Below, one piece after another: positions 7,495 through 13,654 of a stretch of 20,545 nucleotides of DNA. Under the pieces are notes generated by a model. That model saw nothing but the letters and a program-made list of their open reading frames with translations. It searched no databases and was not told the DNA's origin. The position numbers and the translations under genes were made by a program. The stretch is taken from contig CALMVM010000414.1 of NCBI GenBank assembly GCA_937873255.1, forward strand, positions 9,487 through 30,031. Direction: 5' to 3'. The stretch's first letter is position 1, and every line of letters begins with the position of its first letter. This stretch comes from an uncultured Verrucomicrobiota bacterium (GTDB lineage Bacteria > Verrucomicrobiota > Verrucomicrobiia > Chthoniobacterales > SZAS-18).

Positions 7495-8112
7495 TCACGC
7501 CTCCAGCGCCGGCAGTTCCACCTTCACGCCGTAGAGCCGCAGGATGAAGTCCTCCAACTTCGGCTTGTATTGACGCTGCACGGCGCTGCGCTCGTCGGGA
7601 TCGGTTTCCCACGCCTGCGCTGCCCCGCTGTTCTCCACCGCGCCCAAGAACTTCGTCAGCGTGTTCAACGGGTCGTACACGCTCGGGATGTGCGAACCGC
7701 GAAACGTGCTGCCCACGCCGCTCTCGCGTGGACGAGGCGGGATGATTTCGAGAGCGATCATCGCCTGCCGCAACGTCAGCCCATCCGGCAAATTAGGAGC
7801 ACGCTCCGATTTTGCCGCAAAGGCCATGTAGTCGTTTGCCGTGTCGTGGCTGAACTCGCAGTTCGCTTCCACCCACGTCATGAAGTTTCCATGCCCGACG
7901 CCCTTCTTGACCTTCACCAATTCCGCGCCGATCCGCAGCGCGCGGTCCTTCGCCGACACCGCCTTCTCGCGGCAAGTGCGACATTCCTCCAGCAGCGCGG
8001 CGTGCTCGCTGTTGATGAGCTTGGCCGATTCTTCCGAGACGAACGGCAGCGCGTCGGTCGCCGCTGTCTTCATTTGCTGGACTGCAATTTCGTGATCCGT
8101 GAGGTCTGGCAT
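7495..8112 (-). CDS. DUF3102-like phage protein (205 aa)
   Basis: A 205-aa protein starting at the ATG MPDLTDHEIAVQQMKTAATD. The region around residues 65-105, with RIGAELVKVKKGVGHGNFM and then TWVEANCEFSHDTANDYMAF, matches the pattern of DUF3102: a helix, then a K..VGHG.F..W motif, then a helix ending in TA..YM. Such proteins occur in phages and plasmids and are thought to bind DNA through an HTH-like fold; the function is unproven. The start overlaps the end of the upstream gene by 43 bases, and the stop is 3 bases from the next start, so it is embedded in the late operon. The reading frame is open further upstream, but that part is the shadow of the overlapping gene. Confidence 0.7.
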   Translation of the reverse strand: MPDLTDHEIAVQQMKTAATDALPFVSEESAKLINSEHAALLEECRTCREKAVSAKDRALRIGAELVKVKKGVGHGNFMTWVEANCEFSHDTANDYMAFAAKSERAPNLPDGLTLRQAMIALEIIPPRPRESGVGSTFRGSHIPSVYDPLNTLTKFLGAVENSGAAQAWETDPDERSAVQRQYKPKLEDFILRLYGVKVELPALEA

Positions 8113-8714
8113 TTTTTCTTGGTGTTGGTGCCCTTGCCGTTCTCGCCTGGGTAGTCGGCCCCGAGGGACCGGCGCAGGTCGGCCTTGATCTTGTTGATGG
8201 AATTGCGCGAGTCGTTGCCCATTTCCGACGCGAGTTCCTGATCGGTGCGATGATCGACGGCCGCCCGCCGGATGTGGCTGGCAACGGCCGCGACGCGCAG
8301 GCCCATGTCGAGCACGCGCCGACCCTTGCAAATCCAGTCGAGCAGCCGCCCGAGTTCGGCGGAAACCAGTCGGCGCTTTTCCGCCGGCGTGAGGTCCGAG
8401 AGAACACGACGAGGCTTTTCTTCTGGTGCTGCCTCCTGCTCCTGCTCTTGCTCGGGCTGTACCGGCGTCCGATCCGGGAAGTCATCCACGCCGGCAGCTT
8501 GTCGACGTTCAATCAGATCCACGAGCGCGCGGCCGAACGTCACCAGTTCAGCCAAGTTGGTACTGCGCTCAACGAACCGGGTGCAGTGGCCGGCGGCCAA
8601 CTCGGTGATTTCGTCGCCGAGCGGTTCGGTGTAGGTCCTGGCAACAACACCCACATCCGGCGCGTCGTCTTTGCGCGGGACAATGAACCTGCCGTCTTGG
8701 TGGGCCGGGTGCAT
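8070..8714 (-). CDS. Putative HTH protein with a Gln/Glu-rich linker (214 aa)
   Basis: A 214-aa protein starting at ATG 8712-8714. This ATG overlaps the stop of the previous gene as TGATG, a classical coupling signal. The N-terminal 95 residues are unrecognised. Residues about 95-110 are a low-complexity Gln/Glu tract (PEQEQEQEAAPEEKPRR). The C-terminal part (about 115-195) is helical and contains RTDQELASEMGNDSRNSINK, which reads like a helix-turn-helix. A Lys-rich tail follows. A DNA-binding role in late-gene control or packaging is inferred from this fold impression and from position upstream of the terminase genes. Confidence 0.55.
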   Translation of the reverse strand: MHPAHQDGRFIVPRKDDAPDVGVVARTYTEPLGDEITELAAGHCTRFVERSTNLAELVTFGRALVDLIERRQAAGVDDFPDRTPVQPEQEQEQEAAPEEKPRRVLSDLTPAEKRRLVSAELGRLLDWICKGRRVLDMGLRVAAVASHIRRAAVDHRTDQELASEMGNDSRNSINKIKADLRRSLGADYPGENGKGTNTKKKCQTSRITKLQSSK

Positions 8715-8932
8715 CAGGAACCCGCGAGCGTGACAGGTTGCCCGAGAAATCGCGCCTGGGCATCCGCCACGGCCCGCGCGAACTCGGGAAACCGGCGGTG
8801 CCAGTACCATGCGGTGCGCTCGGCAACGCCGTTGGTGGCGAACGCACTGGTCTTGGGCACGCCGGCGGCCACGTCGGAGACGATCCGGGTCGTGACAAGT
8901 AGGTTGGGGGAGTGAGACAGCGGGCGCGCCAC
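8714..8932 (-). CDS. Small HTH protein at the head of the late operon (72 aa)
   Basis: A 72-aa protein starting at GTG (complement of 8930-8932). Residues about 28-62 (SAFATNGVAERTAWYWHRRF and the following PEFARAVADAQARF) resemble the helix-turn-helix of phage terminase-small-like and transposase-like proteins, where a Trp-containing recognition helix is followed by a helix of the EFARAV type. It is the first gene of the leftward operon and is coupled to the next by TGATG. It may be a late regulator or a second packaging-recognition protein. The GTG start falls almost at the predicted transcription start, so the mRNA may be leaderless. Confidence 0.55.
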   Translation of the reverse strand: MARPLSHSPNLLVTTRIVSDVAAGVPKTSAFATNGVAERTAWYWHRRFPEFARAVADAQARFLGQPVTLAGS

Positions 8933-8939
8933 GGCCCGG

Positions 8940-8977
8940 AATATACCGTGTCAGCCGTGAGGCAGATTCGGGAATCT
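8940..8977 (-). promoter_or_regulatory. Candidate late-operon promoter with a 14-bp palindromic operator
   Basis: On the minus strand a TATATT (8940-8945) is a plausible -10 box for the leftward late operon. No TTGACA-like -35 exists at the right distance. Instead a perfect palindrome AGATTC-GG-GAATCT (8964-8977) covers that place, centred about 37 bases before the predicted start. This is the typical position of an activator site. Which protein binds it is unknown. Confidence 0.4.
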
Positions 8978-9000
8978 ACTGCAAAAAACTCACTTGCTGT

Positions 9001-9426
9001 TCAGCCGAAGATCAGCGCAGCGCCGCCGAGAAAAACGACCATGTAGAACAGCGTAAACAGAATTGCGATACCCAGAACGGTCATCCCGTCGTTGTACCGC
9101 TCAGGCTTGGCCATCCAAATTCCGCCAACCACCAGCCCAACCAAAGGAATGAGAAGAGAAATCACAGCAATGGCAACCACCTCCTGAACATTGGTCAACT
9201 TCAGCGTGCCACCGGTTGGCGGAAGACGCCCTGGAGGGGGAGGGGGCGGGAGCCGCTTTCTGGGAACGACCAAGCCGGCTATCTCAGAAATCTCGACCCA
9301 ATCGGCAGCCCCTTCGTGCCAAGCGAGATCACCAGCGACGATGTTACCGGTGTTCAAATCGGTCTGCACCTCAGACAGCGTGTACGGGCCGAATTGCTGG
9401 CCGTCTCGGCTGATGAAGATTTCCAT
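9001..9426 (-). CDS. GYF-domain (DUF4339-type) membrane protein
   Basis: A 141-aa protein. Residues 1-52 form a GYF_2-type domain, with the FGPYTLSEVQTDLNTGNI pattern and a conserved Trp-rich end (LAWHEGAADWVEI). A poly-Pro segment (60-66, in PRKRLPPPPPPGRL) follows, then two hydrophobic membrane segments (about 83-105 and 117-140). Proteins with a cytosolic GYF domain and C-terminal membrane helices are common in Verrucomicrobiota and Planctomycetota; their function is unknown. It lies between the late operon and the regulatory region with gaps on both sides, so it is probably a moron expressed from the lysogen. Confidence 0.75.
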   Translation of the reverse strand: MEIFISRDGQQFGPYTLSEVQTDLNTGNIVAGDLAWHEGAADWVEISEIAGLVVPRKRLPPPPPPGRLPPTGGTLKLTNVQEVVAIAVISLLIPLVGLVVGGIWMAKPERYNDGMTVLGIAILFTLFYMVVFLGGAALIFG

Positions 9427-9687
9427 GACTTCCGCTTATCAAAATCCCCCACAGTGGGCAAGCTTCAAGCGTTGGATTGGATCACCCAGATCCTGTCAGG
9501 ACGGTTGAGGCGATTGAGAAAATTAAACGCCACTTTGCGAGAGCATCGCCAGTTCTCTAGGCAGATGCGCACATCACGGCGCTCAGGGCGAGGTAGCCAG
9601 ACAGCACGGTCGCAAGGGCAATGAGCGGTCGAGACATGGCGAATGAAATTTTGTAACCAGATGGGGTAAACACCGTAGCAGCTATTG
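9427..9687. other. Intergenic region with no convincing gene
   Basis: About 260 bases between the GYF-domain gene and the small ORF at 9688. Long frames on either strand have poor, Arg/Cys-rich compositions and look like chance. The only item of interest is the 26-codon hydrophobic ORF described separately. No clear terminator or repeat is seen. Confidence 0.5.
9557..9637 (-). CDS. Possible hydrophobic micropeptide (26 aa)
   Basis: An ATG (complement of 9635-9637) opens a 26-codon ORF reading MSRPLIALATVLSGYLALSA and then VMCASA before a stop. It has a basic N-terminus and a continuous hydrophobic core, like a single membrane helix or an isolated signal peptide ending in an Ala-x-Ala-like CASA. 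No Shine-Dalgarno precedes it. It could be a small membrane toxin or holin-like peptide, a degraded secreted-protein gene, or chance. Confidence 0.3.
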   Translation of the reverse strand: MSRPLIALATVLSGYLALSAVMCASA

Positions 9688-9879
9688 ATGCCATCCTTCA
9701 ATGCGCTGCTCAAGAAGCTGGCGCGCATCAACGCCGAGTGCCATCAGCTGATAAAGGAAAACGACCGGCTCATCAAGCAGATGCTCGGTCCTCGTCGTCG
9801 GCCGACCCGAAAGCGGGCGGTTACCTCTTGCGATAGTACCCCTCCACCCACTTCCCGTTCTTGCGACGATAACCGTTGA
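9688..9879 (+). CDS. Possible small coiled-coil protein (63 aa)
   Basis: A plus-strand ORF from ATG 9688 whose first 33 residues (MPSFNALLKKLARINAECHQ and LIKENDRLIKQML) form a convincing heptad-type helix. An Arg/Pro-rich tail follows. The tail overlaps the end of the convergent membrane-protein gene by 59 bases and may be read from non-coding frame. No ribosome site is visible. It is isolated between two minus-strand genes. It could be a small DNA- or protein-binding peptide. Confidence 0.35.
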   Translation: MPSFNALLKKLARINAECHQLIKENDRLIKQMLGPRRRPTRKRAVTSCDSTPPPTSRSCDDNR

Positions 9880-10153
9880 CCCACACTCGGCCGCCAGATT
9901 CTCGGTACGGTGCAGCCGGCACGGAGACTGATGGCGAGGCAGTGTTAGCGTAGCTACTCACGGCCGGCATGTATTCCGGGGTGGGAGCGGGACTCGGTGT
10001 TCCGACAACGGACAAGGCGACCTCCTCCGACGCTGGTGAGGGTATCGACGCTGGAGATGGAAACGGCGCGGGATGATGGGTGCCGAACGCTAGGGCAATC
10101 CATAAAACTGCCCCGAAAATTGCCGATGCTCCGAGAACGTGTTTGAACCACAT
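9821..10153 (-). CDS. Single-pass membrane protein with Pro/Ser-rich linker and basic YxRK C-terminus
   Basis: A 110-aa protein from the ATG at 10151-10153 (MWFKHVLGASAIFGAVLWIA). The N-terminal 20-25 residues form one membrane helix or uncleaved signal. A Pro/Ser/Ala-rich spacer (about 27-80) follows, then a C-terminal motif GRVWVNGYRRKNGKWVEGYY plus RKR. A similar V.GY.RK.G..V..YYR repeat is found at the ends of many small secreted bacterial proteins of unknown role. A GTG at 10177 in frame would add 8 residues. The protein probably has its basic end outside the cytoplasmic membrane. It is a second moron-like membrane gene next to the GYF protein. Confidence 0.62.
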   Translation of the reverse strand: MWFKHVLGASAIFGAVLWIALAFGTHHPAPFPSPASIPSPASEEVALSVVGTPSPAPTPEYMPAVSSYANTASPSVSVPAAPYRESGGRVWVNGYRRKNGKWVEGYYRKR

Positions 10154-10228
10154 GCCGTCGTTATACAGGTCGCCCACGCGCGGGCAATAACGTTCTCAAG
10201 CGATATCTGCGTTACCAGCGGTACTCTC

Positions 10229-10260
10229 TGAACAATGTTGAACTAAAATGAACAATATTG
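10229..10260. repeat. Two 12-bp direct repeats 20 bp apart (operator candidate)
   Basis: TGAACAATGTTG (10229-10240) and TGAACAATATTG (10249-10260) differ at one base and start exactly 20 bp apart, two turns of the helix. The second contains the perfect palindrome CAATATTG. They lie between the divergent starts at 10153 (minus) and 10297 (plus), where a repressor would control both. Confidence 0.5.
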
Positions 10261-10279
10261 CTCGACTCCGTTAACAGGG

Positions 10280-10296
10280 TTTACTACTTTTACTAC
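10280..10296. repeat. Tandem TTTACTAC repeat directly before a start codon
   Basis: TTTACTAC (10280-10287) is followed by TTTTACTAC (10288-10296), abutting the ATG at 10297. The shared TTACTA hexamer also occurs in the repeats around 10803 and 10861 near the ribbon-helix-helix gene, so it may be a binding half-site. It occupies the place of a ribosome binding site. Confidence 0.4.
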
Positions 10297-10530
10297 ATGC
10301 GACGAAGCGAGCGGGTAAAAACACAAACCGGTGGCTTGCCGGCGGTCACAACTGGACCCGTTGGCATGGTTTGCCTATCGGATGCGTTCTGCGAAGTGGC
10401 CCGCGCGGCGGGCATCCCGAAAGAAATGCTGGCGAGCTACGTCTGCGAAGAATGGGGCGAGAAATACGCGGGAGCCGAAGGGATCCTGCTCAAAATCCTA
10501 GCCAGCCCGTCTAACTCTGCGCGCGCTTGA
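10297..10530 (+). CDS. Small hypothetical protein in the switch region (77 aa)
   Basis: A 77-aa protein from ATG 10297 (MRRSERVKTQTGGLPAVTTG). The middle part (about 24-66, VCLSDAFCEVARAAGIPKEM, then LASYVCEEWGEKYAGAEGIL) is helical and could form a small DNA-binding fold. No family is recognised. It is preceded by two kinds of repeat and runs convergently into the ribbon-helix-helix gene, overlapping it by 20 bases. This arrangement suggests a regulatory partner. A TTG at 10258 in frame is unlikely as the start because it lies within the repeats. Confidence 0.55.
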   Translation: MRRSERVKTQTGGLPAVTTGPVGMVCLSDAFCEVARAAGIPKEMLASYVCEEWGEKYAGAEGILLKILASPSNSARA

Positions 10531-10789
10531 GAGTGATGGGAGCGGGCGATTTGGATTGTCGTGCTGCTGCCTCAACCACCTGTTGTGCGTTTTCCAATTC
10601 TAGCCGGAAGCGCATCTTCTGCTGTAATGCGAACCGCAAGACGGCGCGAACATAGTCCGACTTTGAGATCTGCGACTCTTCGGCCAGTGCCAGAACTTCA
10701 CCATCGAAGCTGGTAGATACGTTCACCGTCAGATTCTTAGTGCCTGGACCTAAGGGATTAGTGTTACTGGCTTTCGTCGCTTTCGGCAT
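10511..10789 (-). CDS. Ribbon-helix-helix transcriptional regulator
   Basis: A 92-aa protein. Residues about 18-60 (KNLTVNVSTSFDGEVLALAE followed by ESQISKSDYVRAVLRFAL) have the ribbon-helix-helix pattern: an N-terminal beta strand with alternating polar residues, a helix, a turn with SKSDYVR, and a second helix. Such proteins bind short direct or inverted repeats as dimers. The gene points away from the early operon and is separated from it by about 97 bases containing three ACTAAG repeats, the likely operators. It is the best candidate in the window for the lysogeny or early repressor; no CI/Cro-type protein is visible. Confidence 0.72.
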   Translation of the reverse strand: MPKATKASNTNPLGPGTKNLTVNVSTSFDGEVLALAEESQISKSDYVRAVLRFALQQKMRFRLELENAQQVVEAAARQSKSPAPITLKRAQS

Positions 10790-10802
10790 CGCTCGGCGGT
10801 GT

Positions 10803-10885
10803 TTACTAAGACTTATTAGATAGGAGCCTGCGAAATAATCCAGAAAAACTCCTTGCGTTCTTACTAAGAAAAACTAAGTCTTAGG
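10803..10885. promoter_or_regulatory. ACTAAG repeat cluster: probable operators of the divergent early/RHH promoters
   Basis: TTACTAAGA occurs at 10803-10811 and 10861-10869, and ACTAAG again at 10873. The last continues into a perfect palindrome CTAAG-T-CTTAG (10874-10884) that ends 2 bases before the ATG at 10887. The first continues into the imperfect palindrome CTAAGACTTATTAG (10806-10819). On the minus strand a TATCTAAT sequence suitable as a -10 box for the regulator overlaps the first copy. The pattern suits cooperative binding of a ribbon-helix-helix protein. Confidence 0.55.
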
Positions 10886-10886
10886 T

Positions 10887-11078
10887 ATGCCAACGCTCCA
10901 AACCGTCGTTCCGCAAGAGACCTTGGACGCGATCCAGCGCGTCGCCGACAGCCGCGTGCCGAAGGATTCCGTCAGCCGTGTCGCCGCCGAGGTGCTGATT
11001 CCAGCCTTCGCCCCGGAAGCTAAGAAGATCGTTGCGCTGGCCACTCACCGTCCCAACGACGCGACGGTCATCCCCTGA
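10887..11078 (+). CDS. First gene of the early operon: hypothetical protein (63 aa)
   Basis: A 63-aa protein (MPTLQTVVPQETLDAIQRVA...). Residues 10-40 look helical and contain SRVPKDSVSRVAAEVLIPAF, slightly similar to the second half of a ribbon-helix-helix fold. This is not enough to name a family. The ATG directly follows the palindromic operator, so there is almost no leader and no Shine-Dalgarno. It is followed 6 bases later by the next gene. Confidence 0.55.
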   Translation: MPTLQTVVPQETLDAIQRVADSRVPKDSVSRVAAEVLIPAFAPEAKKIVALATHRPNDATVIP

Positions 11079-11084
11079 CCTGCC

Positions 11085-11321
11085 ATGCAACGCCACAATC
11101 CTTTCCTGCCCGCCCGTCCCCGCTACGTCGAACCGAAGGCCCGTTGCGGCTGCACGCTCGTCCTGGCGGCCCTCTTCGGCGCGATCATCGGTGGGTGCGC
11201 GGTCTGGAGCGCGGTCATCGGGCCGGATTCCACGCCGCCCATTCCCACGCGAGCCAGCGAGCACTACCGCAAGGCTCCGTTCTCCGCACCTACACCACGT
11301 CCGGCACCGCAAGAAGCCTAG
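11085..11321 (+). CDS. Small single-pass membrane protein (78 aa)
   Basis: A 78-aa protein with a Pro/Arg-rich N-terminus (MQRHNPFLPARPRYVEPKAR), one membrane helix at about residues 22-46 (CGCTLVLAALFGAIIGGCAV...), and a Pro-rich tail. It is read in the early operon 6 bases after the previous gene. The function is unknown. Small inner-membrane proteins in this position can be superinfection-exclusion factors, but nothing in the sequence proves that here. Confidence 0.55.
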   Translation: MQRHNPFLPARPRYVEPKARCGCTLVLAALFGAIIGGCAVWSAVIGPDSTPPIPTRASEHYRKAPFSAPTPRPAPQEA

Positions 11322-11338
11322 TTACCAACTCAAAAAAG

Positions 11339-11372
11339 AACCCGTCGCTCCGGCCAAGGAAAACGACGGGTT
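11339..11372 (-). terminator. Hairpin plus T-tract reading leftward
   Basis: A perfect 9-bp stem, AACCCGTCG (11339-11347) with CGACGGGTT (11364-11372), encloses a 16-base loop. On the minus strand it is followed by CTTTTTTGAG, the form of an intrinsic terminator. On the plus strand there is no T-tract, and the hairpin lies 16 bases before the next start codon. It may stop antisense transcription or act in the mRNA leader. Confidence 0.6.
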
Positions 11373-11388
11373 CAGATCACGACGACCT

Positions 11389-11805
11389 ATGAGCACATTT
11401 ATCATTGCCGCGCCGTCTGTCGAGCCGGAATCCGCGAGGCTGAGCTATCCACTCCCCGCCCGGATCTCACGGCCTGTCACCTACGAGGGTGACCCGGACT
11501 GCGCGGATACCTACGGGATTCTCGTCCTCGTGCAGTGCTCGGTGGACCGGGATGGCTTCCCCTGGTTTCACGATGCCGTCGTCACGGAGGACGTACGCGC
11601 CGACGACGGCACCATCGCCTACCACTCCGGCGAAACGATCCGCGAAAATTCGTACACGTCTCACAACGTTGAGGAACTGAACGGTTATTTCCTGCGCGCA
11701 CAGAAGGCGGCGCGCCTCGGCTCGGCATACGACCCCGCCGACGAACGGCAGGAGTTTCCTGCCGACGACTTCGACCAACGCCCGGCGCTTCGCCGTGCCG
11801 CCTGA
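11389..11805 (+). CDS. Hypothetical early phage protein (138 aa)
   Basis: A 138-aa acidic protein from ATG 11389 (MSTFIIAAPSVEPESARLSY...). It appears to be alpha/beta, with a beta-rich core (about 40-80) that includes GILVLVQCSVDRDGFPWFHD. The charged C-terminal tail is Asp/Glu/Arg-rich. No domain is recognised. It sits just before the ATPase of the recombination module (19 bases apart) and is probably co-expressed with it. The open frame extends upstream to 11032, but that part overlaps two other genes and is not likely to be translated. Confidence 0.6.
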   Translation: MSTFIIAAPSVEPESARLSYPLPARISRPVTYEGDPDCADTYGILVLVQCSVDRDGFPWFHDAVVTEDVRADDGTIAYHSGETIRENSYTSHNVEELNGYFLRAQKAARLGSAYDPADERQEFPADDFDQRPALRRAA

Positions 11806-11824
11806 AATTCCACCGCTTTTTTCC

Positions 11825-12772
11825 ATGAGCAACATCCTCCAAATCCGACCCGTCAAACGGGAAGCCGCCAAGCTCGTCCTCGGCCTCGCTGCCACCAGCG
11901 GCGAGGGAAAAACATATTCCGCGTTGCTGCTCGCCCTGGGCTTGGCCGGCGGTGACCCTTCCAAGGTTGGGTTACTCGACACCGAGAACCGCCGCGGCTC
12001 GCTCTACAGCGACATTTTCCCCAAGCCGTTCTTGATCGGCGACCTCAACCCTCCGTTCACGCCGGCGCGCTACCGGGACGCCATGCGCGAATTCGCCGAG
12101 GCCGGCGTCGAGGCGCTCGTGATCGACAGCATGAGCCACGAGTGGGAAGGGGAGGGCGGTTGCGAGGAGATCGCCAACAACCCGAACAAAAAGCTGGCCG
12201 ATTGGCTGACGGCAAAACGAGAGCACAAGCGGTTCATGAACACGCTGCTGTTCCTGCCCTGCCACGTCGTCGCATGCTTCCGCGCGCGGGAGAAAACGGA
12301 CTTCAAAAATCCGAAGGAGCCGAAGTCTCTGGGTTTGCAGCCCATCACGGAAAAAAACGTCCTCTTCGAGATGACGGCCAGCTTCCTGTTGCGCGACCAG
12401 GGCCGCACCCACGATGTGATCAAGCTGCCGGAATGTCTGCGGCCCATCCTCGGGCAGACCGGTTATTTCACGAGCGAACACGGCCGGCTGCTGCGCGATT
12501 GGGTCGGCGGCGCGGACCCGGTGGAGCGCGCCAAGAACCAGCTCCGGCTGGCCGCAACCGAGGGGATCGCGGCATTGCGCGCCGCCTGCGAGGCGGTCGG
12601 CCGCAATATGCGCGACGCCATCGGGAAGGATTTCATCGCAACGCTGGGTGATCAGGCCAGGGCCGCCGACGCCGAGAAATCGCAACTTCGCCCCGACGAC
12701 GGCTTCCCCGAGAACGCCGACGGCACGCCGTGGGTCGGGGCCAGCGAGAACGATCCCGACATTCCTTTTTGA
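11825..12772 (+). CDS. RecA-fold phage ATPase (AAA_24 / Sak4-like)
   Basis: A 315-aa ATPase. The Walker A motif is GLAATSGEGKT (20-30). A DTENRRGS segment (52-59) is typical of phage AAA_24/Sak4 proteins. Walker B is ALVIDS (97-102), followed by MSHEWEGEGG. Sak4-type proteins are RecA-like single-strand annealing or strand-exchange factors used in phage recombination. The C-terminal 60 residues are a charged region ending DPDIPF, a short acidic tail of the kind found in proteins that contact single-stranded-DNA-binding proteins. The ATG at 11825 is chosen. A downstream exonuclease gene starts 2 bases after the stop, forming a recombination pair. Confidence 0.8.
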   Translation: MSNILQIRPVKREAAKLVLGLAATSGEGKTYSALLLALGLAGGDPSKVGLLDTENRRGSLYSDIFPKPFLIGDLNPPFTPARYRDAMREFAEAGVEALVIDSMSHEWEGEGGCEEIANNPNKKLADWLTAKREHKRFMNTLLFLPCHVVACFRAREKTDFKNPKEPKSLGLQPITEKNVLFEMTASFLLRDQGRTHDVIKLPECLRPILGQTGYFTSEHGRLLRDWVGGADPVERAKNQLRLAATEGIAALRAACEAVGRNMRDAIGKDFIATLGDQARAADAEKSQLRPDDGFPENADGTPWVGASENDPDIPF

Positions 12773-12774
12773 TC

Positions 12775-13611
12775 ATGGCTTTTCAATTCGTCCAAGGGAT
12801 GCCGTTCGGGGACTACCAGAAGGCCCCGGGCATCAACGCCAGCCTGCTCAAGATCGTGTGGCAGAAAAGCCTGGCGCACGCCCGCGCGCACCTCGACGGC
12901 ATCTACCAGCCGGAGAGCGACGCGCTGGCGTTCGGAAAGTGCTTCCATGCGCTGTGCCTAGAAAACCGGGAGCTTTTCGTCGAGAAGCCAGCGACATACA
13001 CGGACGGGAAGGGAATCGTCAAACCGTGGAACGGCAACGCCCACGCCTGTCAGGATTGGTTGGAGGCGTGCGGCGAGTCGATTCCTCTAGACGCTGACGA
13101 CGTGCGCGCGGCGCGTGCAATGGCCGTTGCCGTGCGCTCCATGCCCGAACTCGACGGGCTGTTCGTCGGACGCGCGGAGATGGCGGTTTTCGGCCAGTAC
13201 AAAGGCGCGGCGGTCAAGATCATGGTGGATCTGCTGCCCGAGCGAAAGGACGCGCCGGTCATCGACCTGAAAACCTGCCGCAACGCCGAGCCCGAGGCGT
13301 TCCTGCGCGACGCGGTTCGCATGGGCTACCACCTCCAGGCGGCGTTTTACCTCGACGTGTTGCGCTGGGCTGGCATCACCCGGCCCGCTCTCTGGTTCGT
13401 GGCCGTGGAAACGGACCCGCCGCACGCCGCGTCCGTGATCCGCTTCACCGACGACGATTGCAGTTTCATCCACGCCGGCCGCGCGCTCTACCGGGCCGCG
13501 TTCCAGCGGATCGTCGACGCGCAGCAGACCGGTCGCTGGGAAGGCTACGGCGCGCACGACGCCGAGATCGTCGCTCCCAGGTGGATGCAGTCGATCCTCG
13601 ACCCTTCCTGA
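12775..13611 (+). CDS. PD-(D/E)XK exonuclease of the RecE/ExoVIII type (DUF3799)
   Basis: A 278-aa nuclease that would resect double-stranded DNA ends for the partner annealing or recombinase protein. Features typical of the RecE C-terminal / DUF3799 family are the N-terminal INASLLKIVWQKSLAHAR segment, ALAFGKCFHALCL (50-62), a probable acidic ligand Asp152 (KIMVDLL), the catalytic VIDLKTC (162-168; Asp164, Lys166), and the closing motif YHLQAAFYLD (185-194). The ATG at 12775 follows the ATPase stop directly (TGATCATG), suggesting coupling. The length fits the nuclease domain alone. Confidence 0.83.
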   Translation: MAFQFVQGMPFGDYQKAPGINASLLKIVWQKSLAHARAHLDGIYQPESDALAFGKCFHALCLENRELFVEKPATYTDGKGIVKPWNGNAHACQDWLEACGESIPLDADDVRAARAMAVAVRSMPELDGLFVGRAEMAVFGQYKGAAVKIMVDLLPERKDAPVIDLKTCRNAEPEAFLRDAVRMGYHLQAAFYLDVLRWAGITRPALWFVAVETDPPHAASVIRFTDDDCSFIHAGRALYRAAFQRIVDAQQTGRWEGYGAHDAEIVAPRWMQSILDPS

Positions 13612-13654
13612 TTTTTCGACCGCAGTCCACAGCCAACCCAAAAAAGACCTACCT

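Noticed and set aside
9465..9731. Minus-strand ORF of 88 codons in the spacer
   Set aside because: Cys/Arg/Trp-rich with no domain or start context. It overlaps two other weak candidates and looks like chance.
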